From the NCBI GenBank assembly GCA_036504445.1, contig DASXVE010000025.1, positions 124,001-188,000 on the forward strand: DNA of 64,000 bases, given 5' to 3'. The notes below the pieces were generated by a model. The model saw only the letters and a program-made list of their open reading frames with translations. It did no database searches and was not told where the DNA came from. This stretch comes from Candidatus Aquicultor sp. (GTDB lineage Bacteria > Actinomycetota > Aquicultoria > Aquicultorales > Aquicultoraceae). This document shows positions 1 through 8,845 of this stretch, piece by piece. The position numbers and the translations under genes are program-made. Position 1 is the stretch's first letter, and the number at the start of each line of letters is the position of its first letter.

Positions 1-921
1 CTGCTTGAAGATGATCGGTCCCGGGGATGTCACTTTGATCGCAATCGCCGCAATGATCATAAATGGAGCCGTGATAACAAGAACGGCAAGCGCGATAATC
101 ACGTCGAGAATGCGTTTAACCAAGTAAATCCAGCTCGCTACCGGCCCCCGGGTAAGCTCTACCAGCGGAATGTCGCTGAGCATGGTGTGATCGACCTTAC
201 CGATGTATATCTCATAAAAATCCGGAATAACTTCAAGGCGCACGTTCTTTGCGGCCGAGCGCGCGAGCTCCTCAAGCGTCTCGCGGTGCGCAGCCGGAGA
301 AGCCACAACCACCCTATCGACATTTTGTGCGTGAATGACCGGCACCAGATCGTCGAGTGTGCCGATGACCCGCGTCCCGTCGCAGTCAACCGATGTGCCG
401 AGGGATTGCTTATCGTTACAGATAACGCCGACAATCTCGTAGCCCCAAGCTGCTCGGTTCTTAAACTCCTGAATGATCTCGTTGGCGGCCTCGCCTTTGC
501 CGACGATAAGCACGCGCTGCGTCGGCCACTTAATCTTAAAGACACGCGCCGCAATAATTCGCCAGCCGCTTAAGAACAGGATTTGCGTAACCCACGTAAT
601 AATAAAGACCGGGCGGGGAAATGAGAAGAACCGGCTAAAGAAGGTCAAGAATACGTTTAAGACCAGGCCAAGCGTGACCGATTTGGATATCGCCATAAAG
701 ATATCCCAGCTGTCGCCCATCGACTCGGCCTCATAGACATCGTATACGTAAAAGACGATGAGCTGCACAATCGTAATGATGATGGCAAGGCTCGTATACG
801 CCTGGAAATTGAAGCGCGGCAGAGTTCCCTCAAAGCGGATAAGAAACGCCGCGATGATCGCCAGGTTGATAAAGACTGCATCGATTATGATTGACAGAAC
901 AGCCCATTGTTTACGGTTCAG
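1..921 (-). CDS. Undecaprenyl-phosphate sugar-1-phosphate transferase (WbaP/PHPT family), 3' end outside window
   Basis: Partial gene; 307 codons are visible and the C-terminus lies beyond base 1. Reading the minus strand from a CTG at 919-921 gives about four N-terminal hydrophobic segments, then a nucleotide-binding-like middle domain (RVLIVGKGEAANEII). After that comes the start of the bacterial sugar transferase domain, a membrane segment followed by TSPGPIIFKQ, which matches the (S/T)SGPxFFKQxRVG entry to the catalytic core. This family moves a hexose-1-phosphate from a nucleotide sugar onto undecaprenyl phosphate at the inner membrane and so starts repeat-unit synthesis. No ATG, GTG or TTG lies in frame near the N-terminus. 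CTG has an AGGGAGG sequence 6 nt upstream, so a CTG start is the best reading. It overlaps the stop of the upstream GT4 gene by 11 nt, which suggests translational coupling. Family assignment is firm; the sugar is unknown. Confidence 0.88.
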   Translation of the reverse strand, partial: MNRKQWAVLSIIIDAVFINLAIIAAFLIRFEGTLPRFNFQAYTSLAIIITIVQLIVFYVYDVYEAESMGDSWDIFMAISKSVTLGLVLNVFLTFFSRFFSFPRPVFIITWVTQILFLSGWRIIAARVFKIKWPTQRVLIVGKGEAANEIIQEFKNRAAWGYEIVGVICNDKQSLGTSVDCDGTRVIGTLDDLVPVIHAQNVDRVVVASPAAHRETLEELARSAAKNVRLEVIPDFYEIYIGKVDHTMLSDIPLVELTRGPVASWIYLVKRILDVIIALAVLVITAPFMIIAAIAIKVTSPGPIIFKQ

Positions 922-2023
922 CTGAAACCTCCCTGTAGAGAGCTAATAACTTCTCGATCATAACATCTATTGAAAACTCGGTTTCAAACCGCTGCTTCGC
1001 TTGACACCCAAGCCGTTCGCAAAGCGCATCGTCTTCGAATAGTTTTTGGATGGCGCCTGCAAGCGCCGGTACATCTTTCGGCGGAACAACAAGCCCTGAG
1101 ACGCCGTCTTTGTTAACGAACGGCACGCCGGTCGGCAGATTCGTGCTTACTACCGGCTTGCCGCATGCATGCGCCTCGAGCTGTACCAGACCGTATGCCT
1201 CGCTCGACTCAACCGACGGCAAAACGAATACATCACACGCATGGTAATAAGCTGCAAGCTCCTCGCTTGAAAGGGTGCCGACAAACGCGATTTTATCGGT
1301 TATGCCAAGCTCCCTGGCCAACTTCCTAAGCTCGGGGCCGAGTTCGCCGTCGCCGGCGATGATGAGCTTACCGTCGATATCCTTCCAGGCGCGTACCAGG
1401 CACTCGACACCCTTATAGTAGATGAGACGCCCAAGAAAGAGCGCGATTTTCGAGCCGTGCTCTTTGCGCAGCTCGTCGGCCCGTGCCTGTATTTTAGGCG
1501 TAAGCTTGAGCCAATCGGTCGGGACGCTAAACGGTATAACCGTGCACTTCTCTTTTACCTTTCGCAGGTAAGGTGAGCTCGCAATTAAATTCGGCGAGCT
1601 CGTGATGATGCGATCGGCTCTATCGAGAAATCTCTCGAGAAACGGATTATAGAACTTTAGGAGTACCTTTTGGCGAATGATGTCGCTGTGGTACGTTACC
1701 ACCAGTTTACCCTTCGGCCGGGCAATCAAGAACGCTATCTCCCCTGTGGGGTTTGGAAAATGCAGGTGGTAAATATCGCTTCCGCTTGCTTTGAGCTGCC
1801 CGATAAACCCCGGAGCCATCGGCGTCGAACGAAGCCTGCCCAAGCTCGCGACTTTGGTCACCTTAATGCCGTCGATATACTCGGTTACCGCTTTCGGCGC
1901 CTCGTTTGCGACCAACACTTCCACATCAATGCTATCCTGCAAGCCCGTAGCGTACATACGCACCACGTTTTCGACGCCGCCAATATGGGGGTAGTACAAT
2001 TTATTTACTTGCAGAACTTTCAT
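911..2023 (-). CDS. GT4 family glycosyltransferase
   Basis: 370 aa, the normal length for a GT-B retaining transferase. The N-terminus MKVLQVNKLYYPHIGGVENV is the glycine-rich acceptor-side loop of GT4 enzymes. The C-terminal half has the GKLIIAGDGELG strand and the EX7E-type donor site (SSEAYGLVQLEAHACGKPVV, residues about 270-290). It probably adds a sugar to a lipid-linked intermediate on the cytoplasmic face; donor and linkage cannot be read from sequence. It lies just upstream of the sugar transferase and overlaps it by 11 nt, so the two are probably co-translated. The Shine-Dalgarno is weak (GGTG). Codon use is GC-richer than in the middle of the locus. Confidence 0.9.
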   Translation of the reverse strand: MKVLQVNKLYYPHIGGVENVVRMYATGLQDSIDVEVLVANEAPKAVTEYIDGIKVTKVASLGRLRSTPMAPGFIGQLKASGSDIYHLHFPNPTGEIAFLIARPKGKLVVTYHSDIIRQKVLLKFYNPFLERFLDRADRIITSSPNLIASSPYLRKVKEKCTVIPFSVPTDWLKLTPKIQARADELRKEHGSKIALFLGRLIYYKGVECLVRAWKDIDGKLIIAGDGELGPELRKLARELGITDKIAFVGTLSSEELAAYYHACDVFVLPSVESSEAYGLVQLEAHACGKPVVSTNLPTGVPFVNKDGVSGLVVPPKDVPALAGAIQKLFEDDALCERLGCQAKQRFETEFSIDVMIEKLLALYREVSAEP

Positions 2024-2157
2024 TTACACCAGCTCAAAAACCGCGCACGGTTTTCTTCAAAATATTTAAGCAGTTTTTCACCTGCCCCTCTATTATATAG
2101 GATGCTCGATTATTTAGGAATGTACGAATTTAATAAAGCGCAGATAAGGGTGAAAGT

Positions 2158-2202
2158 CATAAGGCTGAACGTTGCTACTAGGCGGCAACGTTCAGCCTTA
2201 TG
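2158..2202. repeat. Perfect 18-bp inverted repeat (hairpin), possible terminator
   Basis: Arms 2158-2175 and 2185-2202 are exact reverse complements, separated by a 9-base loop. It lies about 117 bases past the stop of the secreted Ig-like protein and 135 bases before the GT4 start. That position suits a transcript end for the former. No T-run follows on either strand, so it is not a classical intrinsic terminator. It could be an RNA-stabilising hairpin or a protein-binding palindrome. Confidence 0.75.
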
Positions 2203-2318
2203 ATGTGTGCTTTGGGTAAGTATGTTTTGGTATTCTAATGCGCTAGCGTGAGAGATTACCACTGCATTTTGATCTCACGGCCCCGTCCAGGCGCTTGCCT
2301 CGCTTCTGCAAAACACCC

Positions 2319-4868
2319 CTAGCGAAGGCTAAGGGCAACGCGGCCTATCAGTGCATCTCCCCTCCCGCCTGCATATACCGAGACCGAATACGTGCCGCCG
2401 GGCTTCATCCACGGATAGCTTTTCGGCGTTATATTGAGCAGATATTTCTCGTCACATTGGTTTATCCGTATCAGTTGTTTTGTCTTGCCATAGCCGAACA
2501 CAGCGGTGTTTTGATTATCGGATACTACGACACGCACGGTTTTGTCGGTAATAAATAAACCGGCACTATCGAAGACGGCAAAGTTTATTGGGACAGTTGA
2601 GCTGTAACATGCGGTATACGAGGCATCAACCGGATCGCCCGGTCGTTTAACCGGCCTTAACCAGGCAAAATTATAGCCCACCGTAAACGTTTGCGTTTGT
2701 GTCGTTATGTTGCCGGCGTTGTCCTGTGCGGCAATAGCAAGTGTATGAGTGCCCGGCTTATTGAATATGCGTGTTTCATTTTCTGCAATTAGAGCACCAT
2801 CTAAAGTTACTATGGGCGTACTGAGGGCGGAGATTGAGTCTGTTGCCGTGCACGAAAAAGTAATTGGCTCACCGATAATATAATAATTATTGGGCCGTTG
2901 AGGCAGAATGTTGACTTCAAGTTGCGATCCGCTGCTGTCGACCTTAAACTGCCTGGATTGCTCCGGTTCTTTGTTGCCTGCGGCATCTGTGGAGTAAAAA
3001 CTCAATGTATGGATGCCTTCGGAGATGGTAACCGGCGATTGGTAAGATTGGTGCTCGCCCATATCGAACTTGTAATATGTGGTGCTTGATTGTTCACTGG
3101 ATGTGAGTGTGATTATTGGTAGGCTTTTATACCATCCCGAATTTCCATCCGGTAAATCGGGGCTTGCTGTCAATACGGTTGTTGGTGGTGCGGTATCGAT
3201 AGTAAATGCATGGGTAACTGAATCCGAGTAATTGCCAGCGACATCGTATGCCCTGATCGACCAAGTATGCTCTCCTTGCGCTAGATCGGACATCATGATG
3301 CTGGTGGCTGCTGAGCTTAAATTTGGTATTGCTAATGTTCCATCGATATAGGGCTCGTAGTGTGATATGCCAGACACACTATCCGTGCTGTCCCAATACA
3401 GAATTGGTGATGTTGTTTTTAGTGTGGAATCATTTAGGGGATCAAGCAGTGATGGCGTGACTGGTGGCGTTATATCTACGTTGAACGTTGCAGTTTTCTG
3501 GGTTTCTGTATTCCCAAGAGCGTCGATTGAGTAATACGAGAGTTTGTGACGTCCTTCTGGAATGGTGATAGGACTCTGGTAAGTTGCGGTTTCGGTGCTA
3601 TCGAGCTTGAAGTAAATTGTGGCTGTCTCGTCAGCTGAGAGTATGGCAATAGGTTGAGTTTTATACCATCCGTTTTGGCCACTTGGCGTTGGTGGTGTGG
3701 TCGAAATGCTTGTCACTGGCGGCGTATTATCAATCAGCATCTCTACTTGTAGGAGGTTGAGCACCTGTTTTGATAGATTGCTAATGCCATCATAATTGTT
3801 CGATGTGTCAGCGTACCAATAGATTTTGGCATCAGGCCTGTTGGAGCTATTCTCAAAACTGATAATTCGTTCCCAGGCAGCTGAGGTCTTAGTTACTGCA
3901 TACCAACGATCGATATCAACACCTATGCCGCCTATAACTTGCTTGTTAACTGGATTACGAAGTGCTAGATATTGAGGATTTACGGTCCAACTGTCATATA
4001 TAAGCTGATAGCTATCAATATCTCCAGAACCATTGTTGGGTATGAAAGCCTCGCTTCTTGACCCCACTTTAATATATTGATAATCACGGCAATAAACCAC
4101 CATATTCTGCGCAAATGAATTCGCTAAAACCCATTTCTGGCCCTTATAGGAACTAATTCTAGCACTACCAATAGCGATTTCAGAGAATATAGGGCCGCTT
4201 TGTACTAACCTTGCCACAGAAGAACCTAAGCTACCAGGACTGGCTTGTGAAGACGAAGACCCGATGAATCCATAAAACCAATCCCAGCAATGCTCATCAG
4301 TTAAGCAATCGTAGTCGTTTGTCGGAATTCCATCTCCATTAGTGTCAAACTTAAGTGTAGTCAGCACATTTGAGACTGTTTTGCAGTAGCCCGCCAATCC
4401 TCCCCATTGGATGAAGACTCCATCTGTTTGCCACGTTTTGGCTTGATTATCTACTATTGATTTCATAATTCCATAGTCAGGCTGCTGAGCGTTAGGATTG
4501 CCATAGTAGAGATAATACGTGCTAACGGCATTAGGTTCTGCCTGGGCAAAGAACGTGACCTTATAGGTACCTGGACTATCAACACTTACTTGGCACGGAG
4601 TCTCAGTGCTAGAACTATCTGTTATCCTGATATCCTCACCCTGTGGCTTTACTTCAGTTGAGCTAAATACAACCTCAACGGGCTCATTGGCGCGTCTGAA
4701 CCCAATCGGTTCTGTTAGTTTAATAACGCCTCGATGTGCCCACGAACCTCCACCAGATGCTGAAAGTACAGGTTGCTCAGCAGCATACGCAGTTTGCAAA
4801 GTCCCAAGTAGCATAATTGATAAAATAAATACAATCAGTGCTGATAATAATCGCTTTGATCCCTTCAT
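2319..4868 (-). CDS. Secreted multidomain protein with OmpL47/Ig-like repeats
   Basis: 849 aa. Residues 1-29 form a classical signal peptide (basic start, long hydrophobic stretch, cleavage near AYA-AE). Residues about 30-375 are a beta-rich N-terminal region I cannot assign to a family; it contains several cysteines and an NGDG turn. Two related OmpL47-type repeats follow at about 380-466 and 558-645, each running TPP-TSI, GWYK, YQSPITI-EG and DA-GN. A fibronectin/Ig-like unit lies between them (467-557), another Ig-like unit at 650-730, and a unique C-terminal domain at 735-849. No lipobox, LPXTG or C-terminal membrane anchor is visible, so it is probably exported and either released or held by glycan binding. 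GGAGGG lies 4 nt before the ATG. It stands alone between an AT-rich 246-bp upstream gap and a hairpin. Function unknown. Confidence 0.85.
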   Translation of the reverse strand: MKGSKRLLSALIVFILSIMLLGTLQTAYAAEQPVLSASGGGSWAHRGVIKLTEPIGFRRANEPVEVVFSSTEVKPQGEDIRITDSSSTETPCQVSVDSPGTYKVTFFAQAEPNAVSTYYLYYGNPNAQQPDYGIMKSIVDNQAKTWQTDGVFIQWGGLAGYCKTVSNVLTTLKFDTNGDGIPTNDYDCLTDEHCWDWFYGFIGSSSSQASPGSLGSSVARLVQSGPIFSEIAIGSARISSYKGQKWVLANSFAQNMVVYCRDYQYIKVGSRSEAFIPNNGSGDIDSYQLIYDSWTVNPQYLALRNPVNKQVIGGIGVDIDRWYAVTKTSAAWERIISFENSSNRPDAKIYWYADTSNNYDGISNLSKQVLNLLQVEMLIDNTPPVTSISTTPPTPSGQNGWYKTQPIAILSADETATIYFKLDSTETATYQSPITIPEGRHKLSYYSIDALGNTETQKTATFNVDITPPVTPSLLDPLNDSTLKTTSPILYWDSTDSVSGISHYEPYIDGTLAIPNLSSAATSIMMSDLAQGEHTWSIRAYDVAGNYSDSVTHAFTIDTAPPTTVLTASPDLPDGNSGWYKSLPIITLTSSEQSSTTYYKFDMGEHQSYQSPVTISEGIHTLSFYSTDAAGNKEPEQSRQFKVDSSGSQLEVNILPQRPNNYYIIGEPITFSCTATDSISALSTPIVTLDGALIAENETRIFNKPGTHTLAIAAQDNAGNITTQTQTFTVGYNFAWLRPVKRPGDPVDASYTACYSSTVPINFAVFDSAGLFITDKTVRVVVSDNQNTAVFGYGKTKQLIRINQCDEKYLLNITPKSYPWMKPGGTYSVSVYAGGRGDALIGRVALSLR

Positions 4869-5114
4869 TTTGCCCTCCGGTTTATCTCGTTGCTATCTTT
4901 GCTCTCAGCTACCCCTTGCTACAAATTACAATGCAAGCGCTATGTGACTAAATGCGTATTTCGACATTTGCACATTTATACCTTTTATTAATTTGAATAA
5001 ATTCTTGATTTTCTTGAATAGAAAGTCGGCACTAACCTCTATGCTGGGCATGCATACTCACACTATTTAGGTGAAGGTTCTTTATGGGCTAGATTGATAC
5101 GCTTGCGCAAGAGC

Positions 5115-5822
5115 TTACGCGTGTGGGGCGAAGTATTTCTGGGCTATCGTTAAGCCCTCGTTAGTGGTGATGTCGATGGGGTATCCGTCAGAGATATAGC
5201 CGAAGACTGATCTATTATCAATAAGACCAGCGGCAACATCCTCAAAAGAAGCATGACTATTCGGCGCAATTTCGCCAAGTACTGCAGGTTCAACAGCATA
5301 AGCGCCACCGTTTGCATAACCGAAGTCAAAACTCTCAGCACTGTCCGAGCCTTCGATGAAGCGCGTAATCCGGTGATTAATATCGAGGCTCACAGAACCA
5401 TACCGTGAGGCAGTATCCGAGCTACCACCCGCAATAGCGAGCGTCATACTTAAGGCTGCCTCTTTCCCTTCGTGAAAATCGATAAGACCCTGGTAATCAA
5501 CATCGAAAAACGTTGTGGCGTGAAGCAGTAGAAACGTGCCATCGACGAGGTCGCTCGCAGCTAACACAGCGCTGGCTGTGCCGCTCTCGTCGTCGGCAAT
5601 TGCATAATCGATATCAAGGTCGAGCTTCGAGCCGTCACCAAAATGTGTGGCTAGCTCGTCGGCTCCTTCGTTAACGCACAGCACAATATCGTTGAAGCCC
5701 TGTGCTTTTAGTACCAGTAGCTGCCATTCCAAAAACGGACGACCGGCAACAATGGTCATCGATTGTGAGGCGGCTTGTGGTTGGTTATGAAAATCGTCGG
5801 CGAGCATTAGTGCTTTTACCAA
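5115..5822 (-). CDS. Nucleotidyltransferase-like protein with a degenerate active site
   Basis: 235 aa. The fold is that of sugar-1-phosphate nucleotidyltransferases such as HddC/GmhC: PFLEWQLLVLKAQGF, HFGDGSKL, RYGSVSLD near the middle, and SDGYPIDI near the end all align with that family. The catalytic parts are gone. The G-x-G-T-R-L loop expected near residue 10 reads ADDFHNQPQA, the following Lys-Pro is SMT, and the metal-binding NGDTFFD segment reads HATTFFD. The frame is otherwise intact and full length. It lies 4 nt downstream of the phosphomannomutase, so it is made with the GDP-mannose enzymes. It may be a regulatory or scaffolding paralogue of a nucleotidyltransferase rather than an enzyme. 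Fold confidence is high; function is unknown. Confidence 0.82.
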   Translation of the reverse strand: MVKALMLADDFHNQPQAASQSMTIVAGRPFLEWQLLVLKAQGFNDIVLCVNEGADELATHFGDGSKLDLDIDYAIADDESGTASAVLAASDLVDGTFLLLHATTFFDVDYQGLIDFHEGKEAALSMTLAIAGGSSDTASRYGSVSLDINHRITRFIEGSDSAESFDFGYANGGAYAVEPAVLGEIAPNSHASFEDVAAGLIDNRSVFGYISDGYPIDITTNEGLTIAQKYFAPHA

Positions 5823-5826
5823 GCCG

Positions 5827-7278
5827 CTATACCTCGCATACCGATTTCAAGTTGCTCTCGATGAACTCTCGTAGATAGTCGAGGCGCTCTTGAGAATTTG
5901 CCTCGAAGCGCAACACCAGAATCGGCTGGGTATTGGATGCTCGAACGAGGCCCCAGCCATCGTCAAAGATAACGCGCAGTCCGTCAATCGTGATAATGTC
6001 TTTGATTCTTGGCGCTTGCCCGCTCGCACGATGCGCTTCAAACACCTTGCCAAGCTCAGCGATAACTACTTTCTTTTGCATTTCCGGGCAATCGGAACGC
6101 AGCTCCGGCGTCGCAAATGTGTGGGGCAATCCTTCAAACAAGCTGCTCACACCGCTAAAACCTTGATCAGCTACCTTTTTCTTTTTAATAATTTCGATAA
6201 GCCTGCTTGCCGCGTAAAGCGCATCATCATAGCCGAAATACCGATCGGCAAAAAAGAAATGCCCGCTCATCTCACCTGCCAGCGCTGCATGCTCTATCTT
6301 AATCTTATCCTTAATAAGCGAATGCCCGGTCCTCCACATAATGGGCATGCCGCCTAAGCGGGCGATCTCGTCATATAAAACCTGTGAGCACTTAACCTCG
6401 CCGATGAACTTCTCGCCCGGGCGGTTTTGCAAAATATCCGTCGCATACAAGATCATCAGCTTATCTCCCCAGAGGACAGTCCCCTTCTCGTCGATGGCAC
6501 CGATACGGTCGACATCGCCGTCAAAGGCTACACCAAAATCGCAGCCTTCATTTATAACTGTTGTTATAAGGTCTTGCAGGTTTTCCTCAACGGTCGGGTC
6601 GGGGTGGTGATTTGGAAAATGCCCGTCGACGTCGCAGTAAAGTTCGACCACCTCGCAGCCAAGCCGCCTAAAGAGTTCCGGCGCAAACAAGCTCGCAGCC
6701 CCGTTTCCGGCATCGACGGCGATTTTTAATCGAGGCAAGTCTTTGCAATCCTTGAATGCTTCAATCAGATACGCCAAATACGGCGGGATAATCTCGTAGC
6801 GCTCAACGCAGCCCATCCCGGTATCCGTCAATTCAGCTTCATAGAAAACCTGTTTAAGCTGCTGGATATCTTGCCCGTGGATGGTGTCTTTGCCAATGCA
6901 AATTTTAAAACCGTTATACTCGGCCGGGTTATGGCTGCCGGTAATCATGATGCCGCCATCAACATCCAAACTGAACAGCGAATAGTACAGAAGCGGTGTC
7001 GGGCACGGCCCCAGGTCGTACACTTTTACGCCCTGGCTTACCATACCCTCGATAAGCGCTGCGGCCAGGTCGTCCGAGCTCAAGCGTACGTCTCGACCCA
7101 CGCTTAACACAAGCGCATCTTTGCCGAGCTTAGCCTGGGCATATTCGCAGTAAACGGCGCCGAGGCGCCGTGCAAACTCTACTGTTAACTCTTTCCCGAA
7201 GATGCCCCGCAAGTCGTATTCGCGAAACATGGTCTCCTCAAGCGAGCGCATATTATTCATGCTGCTAGTGTCTAGCAT
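5827..7278 (-). CDS. manB: Phosphomannomutase/phosphoglucomutase
   Basis: About 483 aa. It interconverts mannose-6-phosphate and mannose-1-phosphate (often also the glucose phosphates) for GDP-mannose synthesis in the cytoplasm. All four alpha-D-phosphohexomutase signatures are present: the phosphoserine loop ITGSHNP near residue 115, the magnesium loop DGDVDR, the sugar-binding GEMSG, and the phosphate-binding RASNTQP near the C-terminus. Several starts are possible. I chose the ATG at 7276-7278 because GAGG lies 6 nt upstream; an in-frame GTG at 7290 has no ribosome site. The gene start overlaps the end of manC. It supplies GDP-sugar genes across the locus (two GMD-type enzymes and fcl). 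Confidence 0.93.
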   Translation of the reverse strand: MLDTSSMNNMRSLEETMFREYDLRGIFGKELTVEFARRLGAVYCEYAQAKLGKDALVLSVGRDVRLSSDDLAAALIEGMVSQGVKVYDLGPCPTPLLYYSLFSLDVDGGIMITGSHNPAEYNGFKICIGKDTIHGQDIQQLKQVFYEAELTDTGMGCVERYEIIPPYLAYLIEAFKDCKDLPRLKIAVDAGNGAASLFAPELFRRLGCEVVELYCDVDGHFPNHHPDPTVEENLQDLITTVINEGCDFGVAFDGDVDRIGAIDEKGTVLWGDKLMILYATDILQNRPGEKFIGEVKCSQVLYDEIARLGGMPIMWRTGHSLIKDKIKIEHAALAGEMSGHFFFADRYFGYDDALYAASRLIEIIKKKKVADQGFSGVSSLFEGLPHTFATPELRSDCPEMQKKVVIAELGKVFEAHRASGQAPRIKDIITIDGLRVIFDDGWGLVRASNTQPILVLRFEANSQERLDYLREFIESNLKSVCEV

Positions 7279-8707
7279 AATCATCCTCACTTCGAACGAT
7301 ATCGTCTTCTTCTAAGTATTCGCCGTTTTGCACCTCAATAATGCGAAGCGGTATCAAGCCTGGGTTCTCAAGACGGTGCACTGTTGACGGTGGTATAAAC
7401 GTGCTTTCGTTAATGTGGACGTTGAATTCCTCATCGCCCCGCATTACCCGAGCAGTTCCTGAGATTACCACCCAATGCTCGCTGCGGTGATGGTGCATCT
7501 GCAAGCTCAGACGCTCACCCGGGCGCACCTCGATTATCTTTATCTTGTAGCCTGGGCCCCGCTCAAGAAGCGTATAGCAGCCCCACGGCCGGTACATCGT
7601 GCGGTGAACCAGATATTCTTCTGCATCTCGGGCTTTGAGCACATCGACCACTTTTCGCACGTCCTGTGCCCTATCCTTCGGGCACACGAGTGTTGCGTCA
7701 TGCGTGTCGATAACGATCATATCCTTAAGGCCGAGTGTTGCCACCAGGCGGTTCTCACCGTACACAATGGAATCCTCAGATTCAACATCGATTACGTTTC
7801 CATGAATAGCGTTGCCGTTATCATCTGCCTCGAGAAAATCGCCGATAGCGATAAGGCTTCCGACATCGCTCCAGTCGAGTGCAACCGGTATGACCGCGAC
7901 CTTCTCCGACTTCTCCATAATGCCGTAATCGATCGATACGGCATCAGCTTTACCAAATAGCGATTTGGCGGTACCCAACATCCATTCATCAAGCGGGATA
8001 TCTTTTAGCTTCACGAGAAGCTCGTAAAGACCCGGCATCAAACTCTTGATTTCAGCCAGCACCGTGGCAGCTTTGAATACGAACATACCGCTGTTCCAGA
8101 AATAGTTGCCGCTGGCAACGTATTCTTCAGCTGTTGCCCGATCGGGTTTTTCTACAAACCGCTCAACCTGATATGAAATATGCGATCCGTTATGCTGCTT
8201 GAGCTCATTTCCAAGCTTGATGTAGCCAAAACCGGTTTCGGGTTTACTTGGCTTTAGGCCAAGTGTGACGAGGTAGTTGGCCTCAGCTAGTTCAACCGCA
8301 TACCGTAACGCGGCAATAAACTCATCGGTGTTGCGGATAAGGTGATCGGACGGAAGAACCGCCATAACCGCGTCCGGATTGATGCCGGCAAGATATGCTG
8401 CAGCCAGGCCGATTGCCGGGGCGGTGTTTCGAGCTAGCGGCTCAATAAGGTATCCGATCTGCATAAACGGTTCGCTTGCGGTAAGAAGGCTCGTCCGTAT
8501 CTCGTCCGCAAGCTTATTATTCGTGACCACATAGGTTTGTTCTTGAGCGATGATGGGCTCAAGACGTTTAATCGTTTGCCAGATGAGGCTTTCGGTGCCG
8601 AACACCTTGAGTAATTGTTTCGGGTTCATCTCGCGGCTCAGCGGCCAAAATCTGGTGCCGGCGCCCCCGGCCAATATCACACCGTAAAGGTTATTAATCG
8701 TGGTCAT
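7265..8707 (-). CDS. manC: Mannose-1-phosphate guanylyltransferase / mannose-6-phosphate isomerase
   Basis: 480 aa bifunctional type II PMI/GMP. The N-terminal two thirds carry the pyrophosphorylase signature LAGGAGTRFWPLSR and the NPKQ lysine. The C-terminal cupin domain carries the isomerase motifs (PWG, LQMHHHRSEHW, FIPPSTVHRL). It makes mannose-6-phosphate from fructose-6-phosphate and GDP-mannose from mannose-1-phosphate. The start is the ATG at 8705-8707, preceded by AGGGAG; an upstream in-frame extension of 11 codons lacks a ribosome site. It is first in a manC-manB-nucleotidyltransferase-like cluster with its own candidate promoter at 8756-8785. Confidence 0.95.
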   Translation of the reverse strand: MTTINNLYGVILAGGAGTRFWPLSREMNPKQLLKVFGTESLIWQTIKRLEPIIAQEQTYVVTNNKLADEIRTSLLTASEPFMQIGYLIEPLARNTAPAIGLAAAYLAGINPDAVMAVLPSDHLIRNTDEFIAALRYAVELAEANYLVTLGLKPSKPETGFGYIKLGNELKQHNGSHISYQVERFVEKPDRATAEEYVASGNYFWNSGMFVFKAATVLAEIKSLMPGLYELLVKLKDIPLDEWMLGTAKSLFGKADAVSIDYGIMEKSEKVAVIPVALDWSDVGSLIAIGDFLEADDNGNAIHGNVIDVESEDSIVYGENRLVATLGLKDMIVIDTHDATLVCPKDRAQDVRKVVDVLKARDAEEYLVHRTMYRPWGCYTLLERGPGYKIKIIEVRPGERLSLQMHHHRSEHWVVISGTARVMRGDEEFNVHINESTFIPPSTVHRLENPGLIPLRIIEVQNGEYLEEDDIVRSEDDYARH

Positions 8708-8755
8708 AAAAACTCCCTGTATAAATGGGCATACGTACAAATATGCTCTATTTGC

Positions 8756-8785
8756 ATTCTACCTGCTCTGAAAGACAATAATCAA
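8756..8785 (-). promoter_or_regulatory. Candidate sigma70-type promoter for manC
   Basis: On the minus strand, TTGATT (8780-8785) and TAGAAT (8756-8761) are separated by 18 bp. The expected transcript start is about 42 nt before the manC ATG. This lies in the 138-bp gap after the GT gene at 8846-10015, so it could begin the GDP-mannose transcript. Confidence 0.45.
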
Positions 8786-8845
8786 GTTGGCAGGCTGCAT
8801 GCCGGACTCGTTGTAGGATGTTCGAATCACATATACAAGTATCGG

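Noticed and set aside
187-573. Open frame on the plus strand across the sugar transferase gene, and similar antisense frames elsewhere
   Set aside because: They lie opposite clearly conserved genes, have no family motifs and no ribosome sites; mirror frames only.
2092-2097. TATAAT-like -10 box before the GT4 gene at 911-2023
   Set aside because: No acceptable -35 box at 16-18 bp spacing, so not listed as a promoter.
4869-5114. Possible riboswitch or c-di-GMP aptamer upstream of the secreted protein gene
   Set aside because: AT-rich with a few short purine runs, but no match to the GEMM or other conserved cores I could recognise.
8760-8835. tRNA-like stretch on the plus strand (AGTTGGCAGG ... 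GTTCGAATC)
   Set aside because: The D-loop and T-loop look right, but the T-stem pairs only 2-3 of 5 positions and no acceptor stem or anticodon stem can be formed. Chance or a fully decayed fragment.
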